From CAZGCA01 sp964524145 (lineage in GTDB: Bacteria; Hydrogenedentota; CAZGCA01): DNA of 27,553 nt. A model generated the notes under the pieces. It did not search any database and had not been told where the DNA came from. It saw only the letters and a list, made by a program, of their open reading frames with translations. The translations under genes were made by a program, and so were the position numbers. The stretch lies in the NCBI GenBank assembly GCA_964524145.1, contig CAZGCA010000081.1, positions 1 through 27,553 on the forward strand. The letters are read 5' to 3'. This document shows positions 14,735 to 22,524 of the stretch, piece after piece (the stretch's first letter is position 1; each line of letters begins with the position of its first letter).

Positions 14735-15600
14735 CGCCCACACGCAAGATGGTTCCGGAGATCGGACGGCATGCCGCGTTGATTGCCCTCGGGCTATTGA
14801 CCCTGGCCCCGTTCATTATCATGCTGAACATATCCTTGAAGAACGACGCCCAGTTCTTCACCGAGTTCTGGACGCTCTCACGACCGATCCAGTGGGGCAA
14901 CTTCGCCTACGCATGGGATATCGTTTCCCGCTACATTCTCAACAGTGTCATCGTCTCCGGCGTCTCCGTCTTCGGCGTCCTGTTTATGGCGTCGTTGAGC
15001 GCCTATTCCTTCGCGCGGTTCCGGTTCCCGGGTCGTGGGCTGCTCTTCTTCATGGTCATCGGGCTCCTGATGATTCCCGGGGTGCTGGCTTTGGTCCCGC
15101 TGTTCAGCCTCGTGCAACATTTTCCGCTTGCCGGCGGCAACAACATTCTGGGGCAGGGAGGCAGTGGGCTGCTCAACAGCCGGTGGGGACTCATACTCCC
15201 GTACATGGCTGGCGGCCAGATCATCGCCATATTCATTCTGCGCAACTTTTTCGAAGCGATCCCGCAATCGCTTTTCGACGCGGCACGTGTGGACGGCGCG
15301 TCGGAACTCCACATCATTCGCCTCGTGGTCGTGCCCTTGTCGCTCCCGATACTCATCACCGTCGGCCTGATGGTGTTTCTCGGCACATGGAACGATTACG
15401 TGTGGCCGCTTGTCGTCATTCGAAGCCCCGAGCTGAGGACGCTGCCCGTAGGGATGGCGTTTCTTCAGGGCGAGTACGAAATCAAGTATGGACAGGTTAT
15501 GGCGGGCTACACCATCGGCTGCGTGCCGTTGCTTGTGCTGTTCGTCTTCACCATGAAACACTTCATCCAGGGATTGACACTGGGTGCCATTAAGGGATAA
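14731..15600 (+). CDS. ABC sugar transporter permease (MalG/UgpE type)
   Basis: This is a 289-aa inner-membrane permease, the second half of the CUT1 channel. Hydrophobic segments begin at 15-33 (ALIALGLLTLAPFIIMLNI). The EAA loop is at about 172-204 (NFFEAIPQSLFDAARVDGASELHIIRLVVVPLSLPI), and 'GTWNDYVWPLVV' is characteristic of MalG-type proteins. The start overlaps the previous permease stop (ATGA), indicating coupled translation. No ATP-binding subunit gene follows. CUT1 systems often share an MsmK/UgpC-type ATPase encoded elsewhere, and that is the likely case here. Confidence 0.94.
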   Translation: MTPTRKMVPEIGRHAALIALGLLTLAPFIIMLNISLKNDAQFFTEFWTLSRPIQWGNFAYAWDIVSRYILNSVIVSGVSVFGVLFMASLSAYSFARFRFPGRGLLFFMVIGLLMIPGVLALVPLFSLVQHFPLAGGNNILGQGGSGLLNSRWGLILPYMAGGQIIAIFILRNFFEAIPQSLFDAARVDGASELHIIRLVVVPLSLPILITVGLMVFLGTWNDYVWPLVVIRSPELRTLPVGMAFLQGEYEIKYGQVMAGYTIGCVPLLVLFVFTMKHFIQGLTLGAIKG

Positions 15601-15612
15601 AGGAGGCTTTCC

Positions 15613-18015
15613 ATGAATGCACACTTGTTGAAGCCGGCGGCGGCCATCGCTGTCATTTGCGCGACGTTTGCATTGGGCAACGCCGACGCGGCTCCTGTGA
15701 CACTCGAGAACGATTCGCTTCGCGTGAGCGTCGTGCCCGGGTCCGGTCTGACCACCGTGCTCGACAAGCAGGCGGACGTTCTCTGGCGCATGGATCCTGC
15801 CGAGAAGGCTGCGGGATACCTGCGCGTCATCAACCGCAACGACTTCTCGTGGATGAAAGAGGTCCTGCCCGACGAGAAAGGCACCGACGTCTTCCGCGAG
15901 GAGCTGCTGATAACCATTGGTCCCGGCGACGGTGACGAAGAGATCGTCTTCGAGAATCCGCCGGAGACCGGCACCGCGGACGACTACAGATTTATCCGTC
16001 TCAAGGCCCCCATAACCTCGCTCCGTGCCACCGATCTGACTCTCGAGTACCGACTGGCAGACTCGGCCCCGGACATCGAGTTCCTCGCCATGATCGACGG
16101 CCCGCAACGGTTTCTTGTCAAGGAGGTCGCGTTCCCGACGGGGTTTTCCGTCGAGCCCGACGAGAAAGGCTACTTGGTGGTGCCGCATTGGGTCGGGCTG
16201 ATCATCCCGAACGGCCTGTACGAGTTCGACGTTAACCGCAGGGTGTACCAGGGATCCGGCCAGGAAGCCTACAACATGCGGTTTACGGGTGCCGCCAAAC
16301 AAACCGGGAAAGACGCACGGTCGGCCTTCGTCGTGCCGTTCGAATCGCTCTACACGAAGATCAACATGAAGAGTCGCGATGGACGAGTGAGCGCGACACC
16401 GCGCCTGTTCCGCGTCAACCGGGCGCTCGACGACTGGAAGAAACAGTATCGGTTCCGCTACCACTTCATACCGGGCGGCACCTATGTCGACATCGCGAAA
16501 TACTACCGCCAATGGTCGATGGAACACGGCTTGTTCCGTTCGTACAGAGACAAGGTCGCCGACCATCCGCAGATCGCCGAGATGTTTCTTCCGTCGGGCG
16601 GCGGCGGCGGCGGGTTCTTGTTCTTTCAGAGAGATTTCCATTTCCGCAAGCTCACCGAACGGATCGCCCAACTCAAGGCCGCCGGCGTCGAGAAGGCCAA
16701 CTTCATGCTTTACGGTTGGGGCGGCGATTACCACAGAACGCCCGACGTGCTGCCTGCCAACGAGGAGTATGGCGGTAACGAAGCGCTTATCGAGTTGTCC
16801 GAGGCCGCCCGCGAAGCCGGATACGACATCACCATGAACGACATTATCATCGGGTCGACCGAGGCGGCACCGTCGCACAGCGAGCAGTTTCTCGCGCGAC
16901 AGCAGAACGGAGCACCGTACTTCTGCGGCACCTGGGGCACTGACGCGTACATCATCAACGCCGAATGGCAATACAAGTTTATCGAAGATCACCTGCCCAA
17001 GATCATCGAGCTGTTCCATCCGTCACGCTACTACTACGACGGCCAGACCAACATGCCGCCTTTTGACGATTTCAGTCCCGAACATCCCCAGACGTTCGAC
17101 GACGACCTGTACTGGCGCGGCAGGATATTCGAGCTGACACACCGTTACGTGGGCGTGCTCGGGTCCGAGAGCCCAAACGATTGGGCCGTGCCGTACCTCG
17201 ACTGGACGTACGACGGTCGCGACGGGTACGACCTCGACGAGGGACAATACTCCGACGATCTCAAGGGTTTCATTACGCCGCTGTGGCATCTCGTCTACCA
17301 TGACGCGCTCCTGCCTCGACAGGGATACCGTGCCAACTATCGGTCGAACGATCAGTTCGAGATCGCTGTCCGGTCGTTCCTGAAATCCGTGCGTGCCGGC
17401 ACGTTTGTGCATATCCCGGGCGCGGCTGGGGGTGGCGGTGACGGCAACGTCTTGAGAAAGTTGACCGCGGGCAAGAGAGCGCACCGCAGAGATGGGCTGA
17501 AACAGTGGGACGATCTATCGCCCGAGCATAGCCGCGACATAGTGCACGCCGCCACACAGCCGTTTCTCAAACGCATCTTCTACGAACCGATGACAGACCA
17601 CCGGTTCCTCTCGGACGACTATTTCGTCGAGTTCTCGCAATTCGGAGATGACGTGAAGGTCTACGTGAACGGCAGCGGCGAACCCTTCAAGCTGTCGAAA
17701 GACACGACACTCGCGCCGTACGGTTTTCTGATCGCGTTCCCCACTCATGAGGCGTACGCTGCCGTGAAGATGCACGGCCGGAGTATCTCGTCCCCGCTTC
17801 TTGCCGTGGCAACCAGCCGCGACGGACAGCCGCTCGATGAGTCAGGCGAGGTCGAGGTCGTCTGTGGTTTCGGCGAGGGCAGCGTTCCGCTGAAGAACGG
17901 TCACGCGCGCGCAACGCTCGACGACGGGACAGTCTTGAAGCCCGGCAGAGACGGCATCTTCTCGATTCCCGCCAAGCCGATGACTCCCCTTACCGTACGC
18001 TTTTCGGAGAAGTAG
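15613..18015 (+). CDS. Exported glycoside-hydrolase-like TIM-barrel protein
   Basis: This is an 800-aa protein with a Sec signal peptide (about 1-26, ending NADAA). A strong AGGAGG at 15601-15606 precedes the ATG by six bases. Residues 27-290 look beta-rich, like the N-terminal sandwich of large glycosidases. A TIM-barrel-like region follows at about 330-600, with 'FMLYGWGGDY', a PDVLPANEEYGG motif (N383, E384), 'MNDIIIGS' and 'YYYDGQTN' (D476, a candidate catalytic acid). The C-terminus is again beta-rich. The closest families I can suggest are GH101-like or DUF5696 proteins; a precise family is not certain. As last gene of the uptake operon it probably releases the sugar that the transporter imports. 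A six-glycine run lies just before the barrel. Confidence 0.8.
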   Translation: MNAHLLKPAAAIAVICATFALGNADAAPVTLENDSLRVSVVPGSGLTTVLDKQADVLWRMDPAEKAAGYLRVINRNDFSWMKEVLPDEKGTDVFREELLITIGPGDGDEEIVFENPPETGTADDYRFIRLKAPITSLRATDLTLEYRLADSAPDIEFLAMIDGPQRFLVKEVAFPTGFSVEPDEKGYLVVPHWVGLIIPNGLYEFDVNRRVYQGSGQEAYNMRFTGAAKQTGKDARSAFVVPFESLYTKINMKSRDGRVSATPRLFRVNRALDDWKKQYRFRYHFIPGGTYVDIAKYYRQWSMEHGLFRSYRDKVADHPQIAEMFLPSGGGGGGFLFFQRDFHFRKLTERIAQLKAAGVEKANFMLYGWGGDYHRTPDVLPANEEYGGNEALIELSEAAREAGYDITMNDIIIGSTEAAPSHSEQFLARQQNGAPYFCGTWGTDAYIINAEWQYKFIEDHLPKIIELFHPSRYYYDGQTNMPPFDDFSPEHPQTFDDDLYWRGRIFELTHRYVGVLGSESPNDWAVPYLDWTYDGRDGYDLDEGQYSDDLKGFITPLWHLVYHDALLPRQGYRANYRSNDQFEIAVRSFLKSVRAGTFVHIPGAAGGGGDGNVLRKLTAGKRAHRRDGLKQWDDLSPEHSRDIVHAATQPFLKRIFYEPMTDHRFLSDDYFVEFSQFGDDVKVYVNGSGEPFKLSKDTTLAPYGFLIAFPTHEAYAAVKMHGRSISSPLLAVATSRDGQPLDESGEVEVVCGFGEGSVPLKNGHARATLDDGTVLKPGRDGIFSIPAKPMTPLTVRFSEK

Positions 18016-18068
18016 GAAGACGGTTTTGATAGACCGTTACGATCCCGTTGGACAACTCGCAACCAGCC

Positions 18069-18117
18069 ACTAGCAACTAGCAACTAGCAACTAACAACTA
18101 GCAACTGACCACTAACA
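18069..18117. repeat. Degenerate tandem heptamer CTAGCAA
   Basis: About seven consecutive copies of a seven-base unit are present: CTAGCAA three times, CTAACAA, CTAGCAA, CTGACCA and CTAACA. It lies between the convergent glycosidase-like and pseudopilin-like genes and encodes nothing visible. Confidence 0.8.
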
Positions 18118-18182
18118 TCCCAACCCTCCCCCTCCGGAACAGGGAGCGCATGCCTGGTGTCCTCCAGAGGGAGAGGGTGGGA
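18118..18182. repeat. Imperfect inverted repeat of CCCTC-rich arms
   Basis: The left arm TCCCAACCCTCCCCCTCCGG (from 18118) is an imperfect reverse complement of the right arm, which ends GAGGGAGAGGGTGGGA at 18182. It resembles dispersed palindromic elements found in intergenic DNA. It contains no open frame. Confidence 0.5.
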
Positions 18183-18210
18183 ATCATAGTTGTTGCTCTC
18201 CCGCTTTTCC

Positions 18211-18244
18211 ACTCTCTCCTGCTGCGAGACAGCACGGAGAGAGT
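18211..18244. terminator. Long hairpin between convergent operons
   Basis: ACTCTCTCCTGCTG (18211-18224) pairs with CAGCA (18230-18234) and GGAGAGAGT (18236-18244), with one bulged C at 18235 and a five-base loop. The 14-pair stem lies between two convergent transcription units and could end both. Neither side carries a T-tract, so a role in mRNA 3'-end stability is as likely as intrinsic termination. Confidence 0.5.
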
Positions 18245-18297
18245 CCCTCTCCACAATAAGTGATCACGGCGGCGCGCTACGCTCGCTGGCCCGCCTC

Positions 18298-19287
18298 CTA
18301 ACCGTTGCCGTTCAAGCTACCGAGAAGCCAGGAATTCGGGTCGTCGGGATTGTACTTGTTTACGGGGAATCTGCCCGGGTATCTTTCGAACTCGGCGTGC
18401 CCGTCCATGTACAGGACATTCGAGCCGCCGGGCACGTGGTTGAAGTTTACCACAGCAGCCTTGCCTTGCGCGCCCGGTACTTGCACCGCCCCCTGCAGCG
18501 CGTCCCACATCACCGGCACCTCGCTCTGCGAAACCGTTGTTGCGGCTGGGTTGTTTATATCCTTTATCGAGAACCGTTCGATACCTTCCTTCAGCCGGTA
18601 GACAGTGCCGCCGAAGTAAAAGTTAATAGCGGCCATGTACGTTGCGGCGTTCGTCGCGGTCAGGTTGCCGTACACCAGATTTGACCAGAGTCCTCCTCCA
18701 GGAACGGGCGTGCATACAGACGCGAACGGAATGTCAAATTTAAGGTCGGGGTTCGTGGGAGCATGTATGGCCTGGACTACAATGGCTGCTTGACCCGCGG
18801 ATCGAACCAAGTAACCCAAATATACGTACGACCGCGATAGACCCAGCAGATAGTACAAGCATTGGCGGTTTGCCTTGCGGGTGTCCTCGTCCGCGTAAGG
18901 GTTATTGACATCTTCAACCGCGTCCTCGAACAACTTCACCGGGTCGCCTTGAGGTACCCAGGTTTCACCGCTATAACCGCTAATCGCCCCGCTATCCGAC
19001 GGGCATATCATGATCCCCATGTCCGTCCAGTACTCAGGGTACAACGCCTTCGCATTGACCGAGTTGAAGAAGCAAAACCCGTTCATCGGCGGGAAGCTGC
19101 CGTTCCACTCGTTCGCGTACATCTTGAAGATCAAGCCCCACTGCTTCAGGTTGTTGGCGCACGAAGCGCGCCGTGCCGCCTCGCGCGCTCGCGCAAGTGC
19201 CGGCAGCAGTATCGCCGCAAGGATGCCAATAATGGCTATCACCACCATCAGCTCGATCAACGTGAATCCATTCTTTCGCTTACTCAT
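18298..19287 (-). CDS. Type II pseudopilin-like protein (prepilin N-terminus, DUF1559-like)
   Basis: This is a 329-aa protein with a class III prepilin leader, MSKRKNG|FTLIELMVVIAIIGILAAILLPAL. Cleavage would follow G7, F8 would be methylated and E12 is the conserved Glu+5. A charged helix ending 'AREAARRASCANNLKQWG' follows, as in many PVC-group proteins. Near the C-terminus 'VLYMDGHAEF' (MDGH 294-297) matches the H-x9-DG type motif of the DUF1559/H-X9-DG family. Genomes of that kind carry many such paralogues, whose function is largely unknown. GGAGG lies 12 bases before the ATG. It may be a surface or pseudopilus component. It is the last minus-strand gene before the repeat region. Confidence 0.9.
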   Translation of the reverse strand: MSKRKNGFTLIELMVVIAIIGILAAILLPALARAREAARRASCANNLKQWGLIFKMYANEWNGSFPPMNGFCFFNSVNAKALYPEYWTDMGIMICPSDSGAISGYSGETWVPQGDPVKLFEDAVEDVNNPYADEDTRKANRQCLYYLLGLSRSYVYLGYLVRSAGQAAIVVQAIHAPTNPDLKFDIPFASVCTPVPGGGLWSNLVYGNLTATNAATYMAAINFYFGGTVYRLKEGIERFSIKDINNPAATTVSQSEVPVMWDALQGAVQVPGAQGKAAVVNFNHVPGGSNVLYMDGHAEFERYPGRFPVNKYNPDDPNSWLLGSLNGNG

Positions 19288-19404
19288 TCTAATGCTTTGC
19301 CTCCATTCCGTGACCGCGAATAGTCGCCGTCAACGTTGTCTTGTTTCCCGTTGGTTGTTTGTCGTTCCCCTCCCCTCCTTTTGCCTTTCCTGGCACCTTC
19401 CCGC

Positions 19405-19434
19405 GAAGCCTGCTCCCGCGTAGGCGGGAATCCA
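19405..19434. repeat. REP-like palindrome
   Basis: TCCCGC (19414-19419) and GCGGGA (19424-19429) flank GTAG, and TTCCCGCG occurs just to the left. The form 'CCCGCxxxGCGGGAATCC' is typical of dispersed intergenic palindromes in many GC-rich bacteria. It sits between the exported-protein gene and the pseudopilin-like gene. Confidence 0.45.
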
Positions 19435-19499
19435 GACAGTCAGCACCACATCCCGCACCGGGCCAGGATGCCCACCTTCTACCCGGCGAAAAAAGCGGC

Positions 19500-20387
19500 T
19501 TACGCCCGTGCGCCCGCTGCCTTCTTTCTGACGAAATACGCTGCCAACGCCGCCATGACCAGTGCCATGACGCCAAGACCGACATACGAAACCGTGCTCA
19601 CAGCATCCCCGGGGTCGAACGGCGGGTAGGGGGGCACCTCGTTACCAGATAGCTGGAAGGATTCAAGAGTTGTAGTGATAGCCGCCGGCGACGAAGGCGC
19701 GGCTTGCTGTGCCACACCCACCTTATTCATCTGGTTGGGACCTATTGGAAAGTTCGTGAGAACCGGCGAGCCATCCACATAGAAGGTGGCGTTAGGCGGC
19801 GTTTGGTCATCAACCACAACCCGCAGGGTTGTGTCCGCCGGCGTCGCGGCCAACGGTGTTGACCAGGGTATCCTGTTCCCACCTTCCCTATTGACGGCTC
19901 CCACTGCCAGGCACGGCCCCGGAGGCCATTGTCCCGCAGGTATCAGAAAGGTACTCAGAAAGGTCGTGTTCATCTGGCCACAGGGTCCGAAGACCACGAT
20001 TGGGCTTTCACTCACTCCTACTTTCACTCCTAGCAGAATTATTCCACTCCAAGCCCCGGGAGCTGTCTTCATCCCCTCGATAGTGGCCGCATCAAGCACA
20101 ACCGTTATGTCAAGTCCGCTTGCGAACGTCGGAGCAGGAGCAGACGGGGTTAGCAGGAAGGCGTTTCGCGCCAAAATGTTGAGCCCCGAGGGGTCTACGA
20201 GCGACAACTGGGAACTGCCGATAGACTCAGTCGCGTCTCCTCCTAAGTTCCAATCGTGAACGAAGAATCCCGGACTCAGTTCTCCGACATCCGCTTCATC
20301 GAAGTCCGTCTGATACGTCCCGGCGAATGCCGCGGCCGGCGACAAGACTACCAGCAACACCACTACGCTTACTATTCCATCTCTCAT
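19500..20387 (-). CDS. Exported protein with C-terminal membrane anchor
   Basis: I do not recognise this 295-aa protein as a named family. ATG 20387 follows AAGGAG (20402-20397) by nine bases. A signal peptide spans about 1-22 (VSVVVLLVVLSPAAAFA|GT). The mature part starts 'TYQTDFDEADVGELSPGFFVHDWNLGG' and alternates short strands, resembling the opening of a concanavalin-A/LamG-like lectin fold; this is an inference. A Pro-rich stretch (VPPYPPFDPGD) precedes a terminal hydrophobic helix (about 265-285) and the basic tail RKKAAGARA. That tripartite end resembles PEP-CTERM-type sorting signals, though no PEP motif is seen. It may be a glycan-binding surface protein. Confidence 0.75.
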   Translation of the reverse strand: MRDGIVSVVVLLVVLSPAAAFAGTYQTDFDEADVGELSPGFFVHDWNLGGDATESIGSSQLSLVDPSGLNILARNAFLLTPSAPAPTFASGLDITVVLDAATIEGMKTAPGAWSGIILLGVKVGVSESPIVVFGPCGQMNTTFLSTFLIPAGQWPPGPCLAVGAVNREGGNRIPWSTPLAATPADTTLRVVVDDQTPPNATFYVDGSPVLTNFPIGPNQMNKVGVAQQAAPSSPAAITTTLESFQLSGNEVPPYPPFDPGDAVSTVSYVGLGVMALVMAALAAYFVRKKAAGARA

Positions 20388-20448
20388 TGCATGTTACTCC
20401 TTCCCTCGGTACGGTACACAACACATCTCCCACACATCACCATCTCAC

Positions 20449-20458
20449 TACTATAGTA
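20449..20458. promoter_or_regulatory. Palindrome over a possible -10 box
   Basis: TACTATAGTA is a perfect ten-base palindrome about 60 nt upstream of the exported-protein start. On the minus strand it contains TATAGT, a plausible -10 box, but no good -35 lies 16-18 bases upstream. Activator dependence, for example on the AraC protein encoded immediately upstream, would fit but is unproven. Confidence 0.3.
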
Positions 20459-20528
20459 TCCCAAAAGCCCGTCCCGCGCATGCACAGAACGGCTCAATAT
20501 AGGAACATATCGGCCTGTTTGGCCCTCT

Positions 20529-22334
20529 CTATGAACCTGCCTGGGAAGATAACCCTTGACGAAACTCTCGAGGTGAGACTGACGTAACCTGCCGAAACCA
20601 CCTGGCGAAGCTGTTAGAACAAGAGAATCCAAGGTGGCCGGCGATCTCGCCAATGCTCATCGGACTCCCGCCAAGCATCCCCCGGGCCAGTTCGAGGCGG
20701 CGCTGCGAAAGGTACTCTGCACACGTCACACCCGTCTGCTGCTTGAAAACGGTCTTGAACCGGCTCTTGCTCAGGTAGACATGCGCGGCGACTTCATCGA
20801 CCGATAGCTTCCGGTGACAGTTGGCATCGATGAAAGCCATAGCTTTCTGGGCACGCACAGCATCGCGCCTGTTGGCACCATTCGGTGCCAGGATTTCCCG
20901 AAACTTTCGCAGCGCTTCAATGAAACACTCTTCCCAGGCCACCGGGTCCGTGACACGACTGAGACGGCTCAGGGTGGATGAAGCGATCCGCTGAACAGGC
21001 CCCGTTGTCACGGCGGGTCGCATTCGTTGCCCTTCGACCACCCTGCCGACGACGTAACAACTGAATCCTACAACCCACGGCATGTCTTCATCTGCAACGC
21101 GGCCACCAAGAACCGCAATCCTGCGAAGCAGTTGCTCGGACTCTTCCGCAGAAACGGTGCCCAACTGCGCGACGCGTTCGGTGCCAATCTGCATGAGTTC
21201 CTCACGTGCCTGGTCTCCGCTGAGCTCACCGTACCCCCGGGAAGTGGCCGCCGACGCTATCTCGGCGACAGCATCATCGTATGACTGCGGTGTCTTCCCG
21301 ATATGTTCCAGGACGGTACCCACTCCCGCAGCGGCGGCAACGCCCAGTTCCGTCTCGATGCGCCGACAACTGCGTTCGGCGGCCTCGCGCAGCAACAGCC
21401 GGAAATGCGCTTTGTTGCGAACCGTCCTGGCCGCCACGAGTGTGACGATCCGCTCCGGAACCACTGCCGCGGTCACCGAAGACTCGAACTTGCTCATAGC
21501 CTCCTCGACAAACCCCACGGCCCGGGCGGCCACCTCGCTCTGCGTCTCGGCTCGAGGTGTCCCGCCAAGTTCGAGCACCACCGCCGTCGTGGGAATACCG
21601 CGCAGGTGCAGTATGCCCGCCTTCTCGAGGATGCCCTCGACAGCGCCGATTCGGCCTGCAAGCATGTCGCGGACAATGTCCCTCTTGATGTGCGGCGCCA
21701 ACTGCTTTTGCAGCAAAGTCCTCTTGCGGTGTTCGAGCATGCTCTCCCACGCAAGCGTCAGCGTATTGGGCAACTGGCGAAGCTCGCTCTCACGCACCAC
21801 CGGAAGCGCGTAATACCCCTCCCGGAGTTTCGGCAAATCGACCTTTCGAGCAAGCTTCCGCAGCTTCTTGACCACTTCCGAGAAGTGTTCATCGGAAGGA
21901 GCGTGTCGGAGCACCTGACCCATTACCCACACGCCAACCGGTTCATCGCCGTCGAACAACGGCAGCGCAATGTCGGTTATTCCTGCGTGGCAGGTGTAAA
22001 CACGATGTTTTCCCGTTCGCATCACCTCACACACAGCCCGAAAGTTTGACGCGTCACACGGTTGCTTGTGGCGGGGGAGGCCCTCCTTCTGTGCGGCCCG
22101 GTCGACGCGGTCGCAGAACGACAACGTTCCTCCCTTCTCTTGAGGTCCTTCATAGTAGTAGTACGTCTCGAAATCCTTGCGGGTAAGGTTGGCTGGCGGC
22201 TTACCGGCTTTGCTCTTGCGCCAGTAGAAGGTGCTGTCCATCCGCACCCAGTCGAACGCCTGCGAGTGCAGCGTGTAGACCAGTCTGTTCCGAAGTTCCT
22301 CGAAGCTCGGCTCGAGTCCGGGAGCGTCCAACAT
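20529..22334 (-). CDS. AraC-family regulator with PocR sensor domain
   Basis: This is a 601-aa transcription factor. ATG 22334 follows AAGGAG by nine bases. Residues 1-150 form a PocR ligand-binding domain with C74, C93, C102 and 'YTCHAGITDIALPLF' (C115-H116), clearly related to the kinase sensor at 4880. A coiled segment and a central region at about 210-430 follow; 'AAAAGVGTVLEHIGKTPQSYDDAVAEI' there resembles the degenerate GGDEF-like domain of CdaR/YesN-type regulators. The C-terminus (about 490-595) has a double HTH, 'LSVDEVAAHVYLSKSRFKTVFKQQTG' and 'MSIGEIAGHLGFSCSNSFARWFRQVTSVSPREFR'. It lies downstream of two exported glycosidase-like genes on the same strand. It probably controls this locus and the convergent uptake operon in response to a sugar-derived ligand. 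Confidence 0.92.
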   Translation of the reverse strand: MLDAPGLEPSFEELRNRLVYTLHSQAFDWVRMDSTFYWRKSKAGKPPANLTRKDFETYYYYEGPQEKGGTLSFCDRVDRAAQKEGLPRHKQPCDASNFRAVCEVMRTGKHRVYTCHAGITDIALPLFDGDEPVGVWVMGQVLRHAPSDEHFSEVVKKLRKLARKVDLPKLREGYYALPVVRESELRQLPNTLTLAWESMLEHRKRTLLQKQLAPHIKRDIVRDMLAGRIGAVEGILEKAGILHLRGIPTTAVVLELGGTPRAETQSEVAARAVGFVEEAMSKFESSVTAAVVPERIVTLVAARTVRNKAHFRLLLREAAERSCRRIETELGVAAAAGVGTVLEHIGKTPQSYDDAVAEIASAATSRGYGELSGDQAREELMQIGTERVAQLGTVSAEESEQLLRRIAVLGGRVADEDMPWVVGFSCYVVGRVVEGQRMRPAVTTGPVQRIASSTLSRLSRVTDPVAWEECFIEALRKFREILAPNGANRRDAVRAQKAMAFIDANCHRKLSVDEVAAHVYLSKSRFKTVFKQQTGVTCAEYLSQRRLELARGMLGGSPMSIGEIAGHLGFSCSNSFARWFRQVTSVSPREFRQGLSSQAGS

Positions 22335-22434
22335 CAGTTACTACTCCTTACTGAAATCCTGCACTGGCTACGCGAGCGAGTGTGCGTAGATGCTCACGGC
22401 ATTTGTGACAATTTCCCGCAGCCAACATACCAAC

Positions 22435-22463
22435 ATTATACCACTCGGACAACTCCTCCCCAA
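22435..22463 (-). promoter_or_regulatory. Promoter of the PocR-AraC regulator gene
   Basis: On the minus strand TTGGGG (22463-22458) and TATAAT (22440-22435) are separated by 17 bases. The start would be near 22428, about 95 nt before the ATG. The regulator can thus be made independently of the upstream glycosidase-like genes. Confidence 0.6.
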
Positions 22464-22524
22464 GACAGAAGCACAACTTCAGCCGAACGGTACATCCCCA
22501 ACCCACATGCTGCGTGCCCAGCAG

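Noticed and set aside
14878..17019. 713-codon open frame on the minus strand
   Set aside because: It is antisense to the second permease and the exported barrel protein, both of which have clear motifs. Its translation is charged and low-complexity, as expected of an antisense shadow in GC-rich DNA.
18069..18117. Possible CRISPR array
   Set aside because: The units are seven bases long and contiguous, without spacers, and no cas gene is present. It is a simple tandem repeat.
19489..19494. T-tract terminator after the exported-protein gene (minus strand)
   Set aside because: Six consecutive A on the plus strand give a U-tract on the minus-strand RNA, but no stable stem of more than about four pairs precedes it.
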